A DNA stretch of 64,000 bases. It comes from Acanthochlamys bracteata (lineage: Eukaryota; Streptophyta; Magnoliopsida; Pandanales; Velloziaceae). The notes below the pieces were generated by a model. That model had not been told where the DNA came from, ran no database searches, and saw nothing but the letters and a program-made list of their open reading frames with translations. The stretch is taken from NCBI GenBank assembly GCA_019914995.1, contig CM034132.1, positions 1,676,501 to 1,740,500 on the forward strand. Direction: 5' to 3'. Below, in pieces: positions 49,742-62,231 of the stretch (positions are counted from its first letter, which is position 1; each line of letters starts with the position of its first letter). A program made the translations under genes and the position numbers.

Positions 49742-51417
49742 CAGAGTATCACTGAAATGCTTAGACTAAATGTCCTATAGTAATGAAGATCGCTTTTGAT
49801 GCTTAAAAGATTCAGGGTGCAAAACTTTTCATTCTTGATGTTGGCAAATTTGAGAAGGTGGAACTGTCTGTGCTTCTCTGCAATGACGATTTCATCCAGA
49901 AACTCGATAAGTGGAGAGGCGAGGACTGTGCTACTGAGTTCTCTCTATGTCCAGCATATTCCTGTACTTGATCTTCCTGTTGTAAGTAGATTTCATGAGT
50001 ATCAGCTCTCCCAGATCTATTTTCTTTCAGTGGCATAACTTCATTTAATTTTTCAGCTGATGTTAGGTGATATATATCTCCTACTTGTGTTCATTTGAAT
50101 CAAGTATATTGGCCTCTTATCTACTCTGCGCAGGCTGCTTGTTTATGGAGGCAAGGTTGAGACATTCTTTCAGAAGGAACTTAGATCAGAATGTTTGCTG
50201 AGAGGTAAGAATTTTTCAGATCTAGAAGTTATTTGATGTTGTGATTTACAACATCTTCATTGAATTTACTAACTAAATCGTAGTTTGACTGCTTGAGATT
50301 ATGTTGTGAGTTCATGCGATCTTGTGAGATCTGATGACTTGTCCAGAATCTTGCAATCAGGAAATTGGAAATATAGCTGAGGATAACCCCCAAGAGGGGA
50401 CCATTGGGAAATATTTTAGCTGGTTATGAAACAATTGTAAAATAAGCAATACTAGATAACTATTAATCAATAAAGCAAGATCGTTGTTTAACATTTTTTG
50501 ACCCCCGATTCATTTAAGTCACTGCACACAGTATATCGTGTATCAGAGGTACTTCATCTTATACGTCCTAAGGTGTGAATATGTCTTCCTTAATCCTGAG
50601 TGAAATGTGCTCTTGGACACTGTTTGATCATGTTTTGCTTCTCCTATGCAGGCGGAGATCATACCTTGGCAGCTGCTTGCATACAGGTTGCATACGATAT
50701 TCTGTAAGCTCTTTTACTAACTATCCATGGATGACTGCATGCTGTAGTCTTGTGGATAAGTGTAGTATTAGGAATGTATTGTGGCCCGATTGCCTATTCT
50801 TAGACCAAATGAGGAAACATATAGCTTTTGTTGTCCTCGCGCCAAGACTACTAGGGAATTATTTGACAAGAGATGCTGTTCAGCATAAGTTGACCCTCTA
50901 CTTAGGAATTACATTATGTTACTATGTTACTTTCTATTTTTTATGAAGAAGTAATGTCACACACTTTCTCCCTGCTAATGATCATTTCTTATCCTCAGAA
51001 AATGATTTTTCTTGATACTGCTGAAAGTGTTGCTGTCCACTTTGAGACCGTATTGGTTAGGGACTACAACAGAAGGTCTCGCAGGTGTTGTCCAGGCACA
51101 AGCTGATATACTCGAAACAGTACCCCCTGGAACTTCCAAAGAAGCTGGGTTTAAATTGTTACTGGATCATCTTGGCGTTGCTCCCGAGCAGGTATATATT
51201 TACTTTCTTTTTCGTGTATATGACACGGCTGCAGTTAAATGCTCGTGTAATTTGTGAAGAGCCCTCCTTAGATCTTGGCTTGTTGGAGATGGAGAAAATG
51301 TCGAGATGCTGCAGCTGGCCTCATTGGGCATAGCACTTGCAAATGGATCTAATCAAGCTAAAGCTGTGCCCAATGCGATTGGAACGACGAATGGATGCGT
51401 AGCACAAGCTATATAAT
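49742..51417 (+). pseudogene. Shattered YbeY endoribonuclease-HAD hydrolase fusion (At2g25870-like)
   Basis: The intact plant gene encodes a chloroplast rRNA-processing YbeY domain fused to a HAD (Cof-type) hydrolase. Here pieces occur in the correct order but in different frames. SITEMLRLNV (about 49745) is followed by an in-frame TAG. KVELSVLLCNDDFIQKLDK (about 49850-49915) is followed by a shifted WRGEDCATE. RLLVYGGKVETFFQKELRSE (about 50130-50200) and AEIIPWQLL (about 50655) come next. LRPYW and VVQAQADILETVPPGTSKEA with LLLDHLGVAPEQ lie at about 51035-51190, and GDGENVEMLQLASLGIALAN at about 51285-51350. Most of the YbeY active site (HGLLHLLGFDH) and the HAD DXD motif were not found. Intron remnants show a genomic duplicate. 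A functional copy should exist elsewhere. Confidence 0.88.
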
Positions 51418-51695
51418 GTACTACCGTTTCCCACCGGCATTGTACACGGTGCCAATTCTAATGATTTTTTCAGTCATTTAATGGATATAAAAACACAAAA
51501 AAAGAAAAAGATTTATGAAATTTCGTTCGCATATATGTTACATAAATAAACTTCAGCAGTTGAAATTTACATGTTAAACCTTGAAAACTCCAAACCACTT
51601 GATAGGATCTTGCCCAAATCCTATCAAATAAATTTTGTATTACAAGAAGTTTGAACTTCCTCTGGTTTACATCTCCAGTCAAGAATGACAAAAAC
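51418..51695. other. Convergent 3' ends
   Basis: This 278-base gap lies between the YbeY-HAD pseudogene and the stop codon of the OXS3-like gene. It probably holds the latter's 3' untranslated region. Confidence 0.5.
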
Positions 51696-52341
51696 CTACG
51701 AGTTTCTATGAACAGGTATTGCTGGTGGTTTGCTGCCACACAACAAATTGCTGCTATTATTTCTCCTTGCCATTAAAGAAGCACATGAATTTCCCCTCGA
51801 AACCTTCTTGGAAATGATTTTACCTAAAGGTCCCGGCGCGTTACATTGCTTCTGAGTTGCATCAATTCCAGCGTAGCTCTTGCTTGGCTTCATTTTCCTT
51901 CTGTATGGATTTTCTTTCTTCGGCAGATCTTCAATATTTCTAACATTAGCCAGTGATGTATAAGATTGAGATTTCCCTTGGTAGAACTTCGAAAGCCCTC
52001 TCCTGAAATGATCCATGAAACCAACATAACTACTCGTTTACTATTTATGTTGAATTCTAGATCATAAATAAGAGTATTGGAACTTACTTCACCGGAAGTT
52101 GATCCATGAGGGAAGACAACTGATACAAAGGTCCCTTCGTTCCGATTTCTTCATCTATTGGTGAAGAAGATTGATTCGGAGATGAAGATGCATCATTATC
52201 AGTACGGTCTGATGTTGATGAACCGATCGAATCATCGGTAGACTCGCCAGAAATAGACTCTGAATCGAAAAGCTCTTCATCGTCTTCTGCTCTACGAAAG
52301 TAGACAGACTCTTGTAGGTTTAGCTTGATAGCTTCACCCAT
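51696..52341 (-). CDS. OXIDATIVE STRESS 3 (OXS3)-like protein, two exons
   Basis: This is a plant-specific nuclear protein family linked to heavy-metal and oxidative stress tolerance. Exons on the minus strand are 52088-52341 and 51696-52002, giving 561 bp and 186 residues. The start is the ATG at 52339-52341 (MGEAIKLNL); the open frame upstream has no ATG. The N-terminal half is acidic and Ser-rich (ESISGESTDDSIGSSTSDRT). The conserved core KGPLYQLSSLMDQLPVKRGL, FYQGKSQSYTSLANV and EDLPKKENPYRRKMKPSKSY is the family signature and spans the intron. The C-terminal part is basic and Ser/Asn-rich. No catalytic domain is visible, which is normal for the family. The closest Arabidopsis member cannot be named from memory with certainty. 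Confidence 0.88.
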
Positions 52342-54013
52342 ACCGCTAAACAACCACTTGTTTGTTGTTATATCTTCAAACAAGTTTTACAGAGAATAGC
52401 AGCAAAACTTGTAGGACTGCAAGTATATATATGTGCAAGAATATAGTCTTATAAAAATCTGAAGAGTTATTTAATAAAGATTGAGAAAGGGACGTGTGTC
52501 GGTTGAGTTTTCTACAAGAATGAATATAAGGTCTTATGTAAAGCAACACATTGGACTTCCATCCATATCCAGAAAATCCACCTATTCTCATGAATCACAC
52601 CCAACTAGTTCTTGCGCGTTCTGATTTTTTTTTATAGAAAAAAAGGTCACACAGCCATCTTCATCGCTAATGTCGGGTCCAATCCAAAACCGGATAAATA
52701 AATTATCTCGAATTGAAATATAATAACAAGAAGAAAAATTATAACCTGCGACTTCAATGTGGCTAGGACCCTAGGATTCGATGAATTTGCTTGATAGCCC
52801 CCTTCAACAAAGGTTGTGAATATTTTCAGCAAAAGACTTGATAATGCGTGTTGGGAAAATTAAATATTGGTTCCGTATTTCAATCTTATCTTCTCAACAA
52901 AGTCTTGTTTTACAGATTCATTCGAATTCATATTAGAAGAAAAATCAAATAAAGCAATGAGAACTGATTCAACATGCGACGACTTTTTAAGACTTTCTAG
53001 TAAAGTTCTCAAATTGGTCCTTAAGGTCAAAAGAGTACCAACTCAATTTCATTCCTATATTTATTTGAGTGGACATTACCAAACCAAATTTTTTTTAATT
53101 AATTAATAATAATAATTTATAATAGGGTTCTCAATCTTTATTTATTCATTTACTCCTATCCAGTTGTTCTGCAATCTTCAAACAGCAGACAAATTTGATA
53201 ATGATATTCTTGTCCAGCACTTTCTCGTTGAGTTATGTAACATCAGTTCAACGCTGTGAAAATTACCCAGAATCGATTCCACACACATACAGATCGTCTA
53301 ACTAATAATCAGAATCACCGAAGCAAAAACATTATGATCATTGCTGTGAAGAAAAATCTTTGGAAAGATTTTAAAATAAAACTGTATGAAGATGGTTGCT
53401 GTGGTAGAATGAACCCAATTCGCATCTTCACTGATATAAGAATTTTAATCTCGCAGCAAACTCTTTCGGAAAAGAGACGCATCAGATCACTTGCATCTCA
53501 CCAAGACACACCAATCTTGCGTCCATGATTCCAAAAGCAAACAAAGAATTCTAAAACAAAACAATGAAAATCTCAAAAACTGCGATGAAGACAAGTGCAG
53601 AGAACACATTCTGAAGAAAGAGTGGGAGCAGGAGACGCTGTGTACAGCATTGGAGAAAGGCCACTTATTCAAGTTAAAGAGTCCACAAAGAAGATCAAGT
53701 AAGAGCACACATGTAGAACAATTCACAGCTTCTCTTGTGAGTTACAACAATAACTAACAACTGGTGCTTCTAACAAAAACATATTGTAGTTAACATCAAA
53801 CTGGCAAAAAAATCTACTCAACGAAAAGCTATATCACAATTAATTTGAAAACAAAACTGTGATACCTAAAGCACCTATATTATACATAACTGCATGGCAT
53901 GAAGTAGAGATCTAGGCGTCGAGGAACTTGAGCTGCAGTACATTCATGTACATCTTGAAGCTGGCATGAGGAATACCTTCCTTTGAGAAATGGGAAGTGA
54001 AGGTGGAAGTATT
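52342..54013. other. Intergenic region, no gene seen
   Basis: The left 250 bases are the likely OXS3-like leader and promoter. Frames at 53256-53757 are open but low-complexity and match nothing I recognise. The part near 53900-54013 is probably the ENOD93-like 3' untranslated region. Confidence 0.5.
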
Positions 54014-56825
54014 TTAAGCTGTTTTGTCATGCTTCCCAATGGTGTTTCGTCTTGCATTTCCTAGGATTGTCTTGTCTGCCGTAATGAAGAAGCCAGCAAT
54101 TCCAGCTGCGCCCACAAAAGCGTAGTGAGTAAGAAATGGATATCAACGAATCAATGTTTAAATGCAGCTGAATATCATAGATGTGAGAGCACAAGAATAT
54201 CCTATGACCTCTCTCAGAATACAGGATAGACTTAACGCATCAATATCTAATAAAGATGCTAATGCTAATTACTCTGTTACCTTAACCTATTCGAAGAACT
54301 CCTATGGCATTGGGCCAATATTTCATTAACCAGTCAATATGCAAGCTAGTTCTATGAAAAATTTTCATGGCCAAGGCTGCAAATTGGAACTAATGACAGT
54401 AGTTCATCTAGATCTTGGTTTAGGACTAACATGGTCATGTGAAGAGACTCTAGCCCTATACTTGTGATGTATAGCACATTGCAAGGTAAACTGGATACTT
54501 ATGAGGCTGTGATCAGCAGAATTTAATATATGATACCTTAAAACTGCTTGTGCAAGCCGGTATAAACTCATCTATGGATTTACACCAATAGAAGTGACCA
54601 ACACATTGCTATAGAGTAGCTAATTAATAAAGCACTAAATATATAGAATAGCCAATTTTGCTTAAGTGTGATTCGGAACATTTTCATCACAAATAGATGG
54701 AACAACCAATTTAGTTGTAACAATTTGTACCATGCCTTAAATAGACTGCAAGTAACTAGGGAAAGGAGCAACATAATTAAAATACGCTACCAACCACACT
54801 ATATTTAAATAGAAGTTTAAAGCCAAGCTCTTGTTCAGATTATGCTTTGTGATAAGGTAATCTAGTTCTGTACCAAAGACATGCATATTCAAATTCACCC
54901 TTTAAAAAGAAAATAACCTCACAGCAGAACATGCTGTTTTTTATGCTAGAACTTTATGGAATCTTACAACACTGTAAGGATAAAAAAATAATTACTTATC
55001 TGAATAGCAATGACATTCTTATTATTAAAGTCTCCAAGTGGTGACACGGTGCACGCGGACTTGTTATCAGCGATTCATCACATTACACTAGAACACTGTT
55101 CATAAATATCGAAACTTTTCAATGACCTCATCCCAATAATATGAACCACTTTATATTGCATTGATACAGTTTCAGTAACGACCTGCCAGGACACATTTCA
55201 TTCTTCAATCTGACCTTAAGGAAAGATTTAAGACAAAAAAAGGACAGTTTGCTCAGGCATTAGTGGTCAAGCATATCACATATTCGAGATGGTGTGTCCA
55301 TCAGCAGATAGGTCAGCTCTCCTTCTAATAATCTTGACAAGTTTGTATAAGCTGCCTCAGTTCTCATTTTAACAGTTTATTCAGCTATTTCTTACATGGA
55401 AGAAGTATAGCTACTTGCTTAAAAATTGAAATGGAGCAAACTAGACAGTAACCTTTTACATAGCATGATTCTTCCAAAAGATTTAGATCTACCTCCTAAT
55501 TTTAACAATAACATCATGCTGATCTTTAGTTTAGCCATACCTAAGGACGCTTCTTCCAGCCAGAAAAATCCAGAAATAAAATTCTACAATCTACTTGTAC
55601 AATCCACTAGCTTTTATGTAATTATTAAACTTATGATTTTCCAACAGAAATCAAAGCCTTCAGTGCTGAAGACTAAACCTCCACATCTAATAAAACATTC
55701 TATGGGTAAGAACTCTTGTATTACCTGCTGATATGATAAGAGCTTGTGCAGTGTAATTCAGGTTTGCCTTGGCCCATGGAATGGTGCGACAGCCCACTAG
55801 CTGAACCAAAAGCGACAAAGAAGGCAGAAGTTAAATTAAATCAACAAGACTCCACCATAAAGAATTCAGGATCAAGTTTATATAAGCAGCTCCAATGTCA
55901 GTGATCATTTATAAATGGAAATGATCACTCGGCAGAAGAAAATATATCTCTGATTGCCATCATTGCAGTAAAGCAATCAGAAAAAAATAACTGAGTATAC
56001 AAAACCATGATTAATCAGTTGCTAAATAGATTCAAAATAAAGTTACCCACCGTCGGAACTGCAGCAACGGCACTTGTGATAACCGCTGTCTTAAATCCAT
56101 TCAGGACTGCCTCTGAAGTAAGAAAGAGAAATCAAGACAAAAATTTTCATAAAAGAAACAACTGTATAAGTTGATTAAAGGATGATGTGAAAAAGTGAGA
56201 GAACAACTTTGGTAATTTTAACAAGTACACTTGTTCATAAAATCGTAAAAGACTACCTATACAGTCCTGCCAAGTTCCTCACATAACATTAAGTACAATG
56301 AGCAATATGTAAATTTAGCAAATATGAAGCACAGTGAGTAATATGTAAATTCAGCAAACATGAAGCACAATGAGCAATGTGTAAATTCAGCACATGTTAA
56401 CAGATATACCACACCGGTTCTGTAGCAATCACAATTTAATCAACATATTCGTATTACAGATAACAGATGTCCGCTTACTGTAAGTAGATATATAGAGCAT
56501 TGCAATGTAATCTACTTGAGCACTATTCACAAAAACATTCACCATTAATCAACTGCTCCTTCACTCAAATCGACATGTTGCAATTGTGTAGCTAAAATCA
56601 GGTACTCTTATAAACATCATAGATTAATCATCAGCTGAAATTACACGTGAATAACAATCCTAACAACTTTCTATCAGCAATTGCAAACCGATTATAAACT
56701 TGATCTCGTCTAGATTAATGACGAATCTTGATTCCACCGAAAATCTAACCTCTAGTGGTGATCTGGGAATCAGTCGGTCTCCCTTCCGCCGGAGAAGCGA
56801 TTAAAAGTGAATCATTGTTGCTCAT
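54014..56825 (-). CDS. ENOD93: Early nodulin 93 (ENOD93)-like small membrane protein, four exons
   Basis: Exons on the minus strand are 56750-56825, 56051-56112, 55725-55800 and 54014-54105, summing to 306 bp or 101 residues, the family size. The protein starts MSNNDSLLIASPAEG, then GFKTAVITSAVAAVPT, the diagnostic IPWAKANLNYTAQALIISA and FFITADKTILGNARRNT, ending HDKTA. There are two hydrophobic segments (about 33-45 and 65-82). ENOD93 proteins are small membrane proteins, first found in legume nodules but present in non-nodulating plants; links to mitochondrial function have been proposed. Introns are long for so small a protein (about 640, 250 and 1620 bp). Intron 1 carries a 36-bp tandem repeat. 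The coding exons are all too short to stand out as open frames. Confidence 0.9.
56291..56397. repeat. 36-bp minisatellite, three copies, in ENOD93 intron 1
   Basis: Units start at 56291, 56327 and about 56363. Each contains AAGYACARTGAGYAATRTGT followed by AAATTYAGCA, with only a few differences between copies. Confidence 0.9.
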
Positions 56826-58643
56826 CTCCTGATTTTGGAGAACTCTTCCCTCTAACTTGGTGTTTCTTTTCAGAAGAAGGACAAGGTGGCGAACTGTTTC
56901 TTGGTCCGCATGAACTTGATAAGAAAGATTGTCCCACAAGAATCAGGTGAGCATTTCTCCTTTGAGTTGGGATTTATTTACAAATGTGCCATTACTTGAT
57001 AGGCGTGTATTTTGGCTCATTGCTTCTTTTATCCGTCATATAGAAGTGATTTTACAAAATAAATTTTATACAGACTTCAGTTAAAAAAAGAGTTAAGTAA
57101 AAATAAATTCTAAAATAATAATTAGTATTAAAATTAAATTTAATAAAAATAAAAAGTAAAATATAGATTGATTAATAAAAATATAAACTGATAAAACTAA
57201 AAGTATGAAAAAAATGGAGTTAAATAGTAATTGAAATATGTCCTTACAAATGTGCTTATTGGGTTCTAATTAATGGTGTGCGTCGGTTGCTTGAAACACA
57301 CTTTTGTTTCCCAGAATTAAATCCAAAATTTTAATTCAAAGTAAACTACTTTTCAAATACACTTACTTTATAAACAATTTCAAATTAAAATATTTTTTAA
57401 GCTCATAAGTTACTTTTTTATTTATTTTAAATATGACAGAAGATAAAAATTGGTTTCAATTTTACAATCTAATTTTCTAAAATTTATTTCTTAAAATTCA
57501 TTTTTTAGAAAAATTGATATAATCAAAAGAAACAGAAACACTAGAACCAAAAGAAAAGAAGAGCTTGCTGGTCTTTCTGGAGATTTTTACGGCATGTGTT
57601 AATAATACCGAATTTAACCTTTCTTTTTGAATTTGAATTCGACTATTTTATACATTATAATTATTATTTTGAATTTTAATTTCATTTTATTATAAATTTT
57701 ATTTATACAAAAATTTTATTTAAACTTTATTTTATACATTTTAATTATTATTTTAAATTTTATTTTATGGAATTTTTATTTTGTGCCTAATTTTATTTTA
57801 TGAAATTATTTTCGTAAAATTTATTTGATTCGATTGAAATACGCCAAAGACACTAATCTTAGCTGTCTTTTTCACTGCCGGTGACTAGATAAACGGAGAA
57901 ATCAAGACCATGATCTGCCAGCTAATTCTTTCTTACCTAAAGAAATGATACTCAGAAACTAGAACAAAATTAATTTTAAACAAAATCTGATAAACTCAAG
58001 CATCCATTTCTATCTAGAATATACTTTACATATATATAGTTGCCACTTGATGGCATTGCAAAATAAAAAAATTTTGTTGGTTCAATCTAAGTAATAATAC
58101 ACTTGCAATAATTCTCTCTAAAGAAAGCCTGTGAAGATTACTAAGAGTTCTACATATGTTTTTTGGAAAAAACAATAAATTCAACCAAAAACATTGCTGG
58201 TATATGGATTTTTAAAAAAAAAGTAAATGAAAAAGTAATCAAAATGAAATTAATTTTGGAGCTCAATCAAATGCAAAAACATAAGCAAATAATGAAGAAA
58301 GGAATGGGCTCAATCAACAAAACACAACTATTAGGTGGGCCTTATGTGGGCCTGCAGAATAGATTCTTGTTCTCAGTTGAGAGTTGACACCACAGCGCCA
58401 GCTCAATCTAGGCTATTCACGTTCAAAAAATTGGTTTTTGACTCAATCAGGTCCAGTTTGTTAATACTGAACCAATTGATTGGATCAGGAACGACACGCG
58501 TCTTCCTTACATTTGGAGCCCATAAATAGGTCCCCAGTGAAAGTTTTCTCTGCGTGTTTTCGACGCAGATTACCAAATTCACAGAGAGAGAAGAGACGTC
58601 TCGAGAAGAACTCTAGAGAGAGACAGATAGAGAGAAAGAAGAG
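56826..58643. other. Intergenic: divergent ENOD93/profilin upstream region
   Basis: This AT-rich interval between two divergent genes has no coding signal; 57600-57850 is nearly all A/T. The last 60 bases before the profilin start are GA-rich (GAGAGAGAAGAG and GAGAGAAAGAAGAG), typical of a plant 5' leader. Confidence 0.55.
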
Positions 58644-61221
58644 ATGTCGTGGCAGACCTACGTCGACGATCACCTTCTCTGCGAGATCGACGGTCAGCAT
58701 CTCACCGCCGCAGCCATCGTCGGACACGATGGAAGCGTCTGGGCACAGAGCAACAACTTCCCTCAGGTTTAAATTTTCATTCCGTCTCATTCCTTTCTTC
58801 TCAGAACTTACTATCTTAGATCGGTATTCGGTTTTACTTTAAATGGTTTTTAACCGATCCATGTTTTTTAGTGGAATCAATTGTTCGATCGATCTATTTG
58901 AAGATTGTGCTTGTCTGGATCGGTTTGTTACTAATGTGGTTCCACTAAGTTTTTAATTGGTTTTATTAGTTTCGATTTTCTGGATTTTGTTTCTGGGTGG
59001 CTTTTGGAGATTTTGATCAGGTTAGGAATCTGAGATCTTAGGTAGAAGAACCTTAACTTCCTTCCATTTTGAAAATATTGCTGGTGTGATATGTAGTTCT
59101 TTTACTGAGTCGTATTCGAGAGTGAATATGTTTATCCTAGAGGTTTTTTGAAGTTCTGTTGAATTGATTTGCTGTGTTCTTCTGGGGATATATAAGTAAG
59201 GCTAACCTCTAATTCATGATGTCTAAGTGTATTAGCGGATTCCTGCGGATTTCGTAGCTTTTGTTACTGTTTTTGGTTGGGAAATAGTTTTTTGCAATCT
59301 TTTGGTAAGCACGGTACACTCAATAAGGTCAACTTTTTAGTGGAGATAACTAGTTGTGGAATGTAGAAACGAACTTCTCACTTTGGAAGAAGTTTGTTTA
59401 TTGTTCCTTTCCATGTTGAAATTGAGAAGAGATTTTGCAGTTCCATGTAGAAATGCCATATCGTTTCAAATTTCTTGTGAATGCACCTGCAATAGTGACA
59501 TTTAACAGTGCTTTGGTTTTGGACTTACTATCATTAATGCTTCAATTATCCATGTCACCTGTTTTCTGCTGGATTGTTTCATTTGTATGTTTGATATGCA
59601 GTACAAGCCTGAAGAGATCAATGCCATCATGAATGACTTCAATGAGCCTGGATCTCTTGCACCAACTGGGTTACACTTAGGTGGTACGAAGTATATGGTT
59701 ATCCAAGGTGAACCAGGTGCTGTCATCCGTGGGAAGAAGGTTAGAATGTTTTTCCCTATCAACTATTTGGATCACTGACTTTGTTATCTCTTCTGCGTGT
59801 GATTTTATAGATTCTAGTAGTGATTGACTCAGTAAACAATTCTTGTAATTAGAAATTATGAGCATTTTCTTGTCTTGACTTAGTTTTAGTTAGCTTTTCT
59901 CGACGAAGGTTGTAAATAGTGGCATTTGTTGTCATTTTCATGCATTTATTAGTTTCATGTAACTATATTGAGATCTTAGTAAGCTAAGAGGACAATTTGA
60001 CTCGTGTTATCTAGCTATTGCTTTCAATTGGAGCAAGTTGTTTTGATTCGATTACAGATGAGGAAAAAAAGTAACATTGGCTGTCTGCATGCTAACATTA
60101 ATTTCTCATGTGAAGCTCTATTGTTGGAATAGTTATGTCGTACCTTACAATGTTTTAACCATTGTATGATGCTTTACCCTCACAAATCGTTTTAACTTTT
60201 TTAAATCTGCAACCTCAAAAAGTTTTGTATGTTCTATAACCTATTTTTTAGATGGATGTGTGTTTCCTTGAATCAGTTACCAAACCACTTCGCTGTTGTC
60301 TATTGGTTGGTAGTAATGTTTGAATTAGGAAAAGATGGAGCATAAGGTTTCTTTTTCATTTGATAGACAACGATTGATTCAATATTAGATTTTGATGCAT
60401 CTCTAGATATCGTAGTTACATTTCTTTGCTGCTTGTTCTAGTATGCCTGGAGGGAAAAACTGCAAGTCTAATTAGCCTTTTTTTTGAAACAGTTGTGCTA
60501 GGAAAATAGGAAGTAAGAGAGGACGATTCAAGTGATTAATGAAATGAAAAAAAAAAAACATGTTTTGCTGGTGGGGACATGATTAAGAACTCCAATCATG
60601 TTGTAGAGCATTACATTTCTTCTTGATCCTATGATATTATTCCTTGTATTGATGTGTTAAGGCAGAGTTCATACTTCTTTGTGGGTAAAGACTGTAGAGT
60701 CTAAAAAATCTCAAAGAATGAATGTTTTCTGCAATGCTACGCTGAAGTGTACAGAGTAATTCTCTCTAGGGGATGATATTAACTATACGATCTTTCAATG
60801 TTTCGCTATTTTTTTCTGATTTTGCTTTAATCCTTTTAATTAAAAAGAGAAATGATGAGAACTGCTAACTTAACTTTGTAGCACCATTCAATGTGAAGGG
60901 CTTTGATGGTAAGAAGCAGGAAGTGGAGAACGTAAGACGAACCAAAATTCTTACCTCATTGCTCATGCATGCCTGCATTATCTGCATTTTTCTGCCTAAT
61001 ATTGAGATTATATTGTGTTGCTGCACAGTTCATTGTTTGGATTGCTGAAGTTGGTTGAACTGTACAAAACATCTCTTTGTTTCCAGGGTTCCGGTGGTAT
61101 CTGTGTTAAGAAAACCAACCTGGCCTTGATTATTGGAATCTATGATGAGCCAATGACTCCTGGGCAGTGCAACATGGTTGTTGAGAGGCTTGGCGATTAT
61201 CTTGTCGAGCAGGGCTTTTAG
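58644..61221 (+). CDS. Profilin, three exons
   Basis: This actin-monomer and polyproline-binding protein controls filament assembly in the cytoplasm. Exons are 58644-58766, 59602-59739 and 61087-61221, giving 396 bp and 131 residues, the standard plant length. The signature [15 protein letters not shown] is at the N-terminus. The middle part shows [20 protein letters not shown], and the end [20 protein letters not shown] with EQGF. The IRGKKGSGGI junction across intron 2 agrees with family sequence, so the three-exon model is secure. Profilins are also widespread plant pan-allergens; nothing here is unusual for the family. Intron 2 (1347 bp) contains an exon-like segment near 60882-60930 that would introduce a stop if included. 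Confidence 0.97.
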
Positions 61222-62231
61222 TTATACATTGCTGTTTTGGTAAACTCTACCTGCTATTTATGCTTTTGTCTTGTTTGGGTTTGTAATTGGACACAAATTT
61301 GGGATTTATAATGAACGATTAGTTTGCAATCGTGGTCTATAGATGTATGCTGTTTGATGGGTGATGTATTGTTTAAGCTATGGCTGTTAGCTTGTTGCAA
61401 CAGTTGATGATAGTCTGGGATCGCATGTTGTGATTGAGTGCTGTACATGACAAGCTTCAAGCTTTTATTGTTGTTTTATTAAATATATATGTAAACTATA
61501 AGGTGTTATACATTTCCGCGAGGAAACTGAAAATTTGAAAGCAAAATAGTACACTTTCTCGTTTGTAAGATATCTGCAGCCGTCTCCGCAATCTGACGAA
61601 GGTTACGGGACATTCAAGCTTAACCAAGTAACAGATTGATGGAATGTATCGGCCATGTTTTCTGAAAAAAATGTGAAATGCGAAGATTACAGCGGCCGAG
61701 GGAGATCACTTGGCGCGATTCTTCATTGGTAACGCTTGATATTAACCATGCTAAAACATTCCTGATCGACTGTGACCCGGTGTCATTAGAGCACCGTTAG
61801 GCTTCAATTGCCTTATGCTGGTTGTCTGAGGATGCCGGAGCTCCGGCGATGCGTCCTCCATTGCTCCATCGCATTAGCGAAACGCACTATTCGGTTTAAA
61901 AACTGAAATATAAAAACTAATATTGATTTTAAAATTTGATTAAAAAAATAAATTCCGAGCAACTAAAACAAGATCTAAATTGAATCGATTGATTCCACCT
62001 TGGTGCCCAGCCACCAACAATGCAATAGCATCTCATTCAAAAACATTGTAGAATTAGTTTCAATCCTACAAACTTTTGCTAAAACTTCCATTGCTTTTAC
62101 ACAAAACCATTCAAAACAACAGTGGAAGCAACAAGACGAACAAAGTTGATTCGTTTCACTAAACATAGACCAAAGACTTATTTGAAAATTTTGAAGTCAA
62201 CTAATATGTTTCTCGCTAGCTAATTTCATAA
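61222..62231. other. Convergent intergenic region
   Basis: 3' regions of profilin (left) and the IQD gene (right). No gene or RNA was recognised; 61600-61870 is a little more GC-rich but has no coding pattern I can name. Confidence 0.5.

Noticed and set aside
53256..53757. Two overlapping plus-strand frames of about 90 codons
   Set aside because: Low-complexity, Lys/Asn/His-rich text with no family match, and no splice or promoter context.
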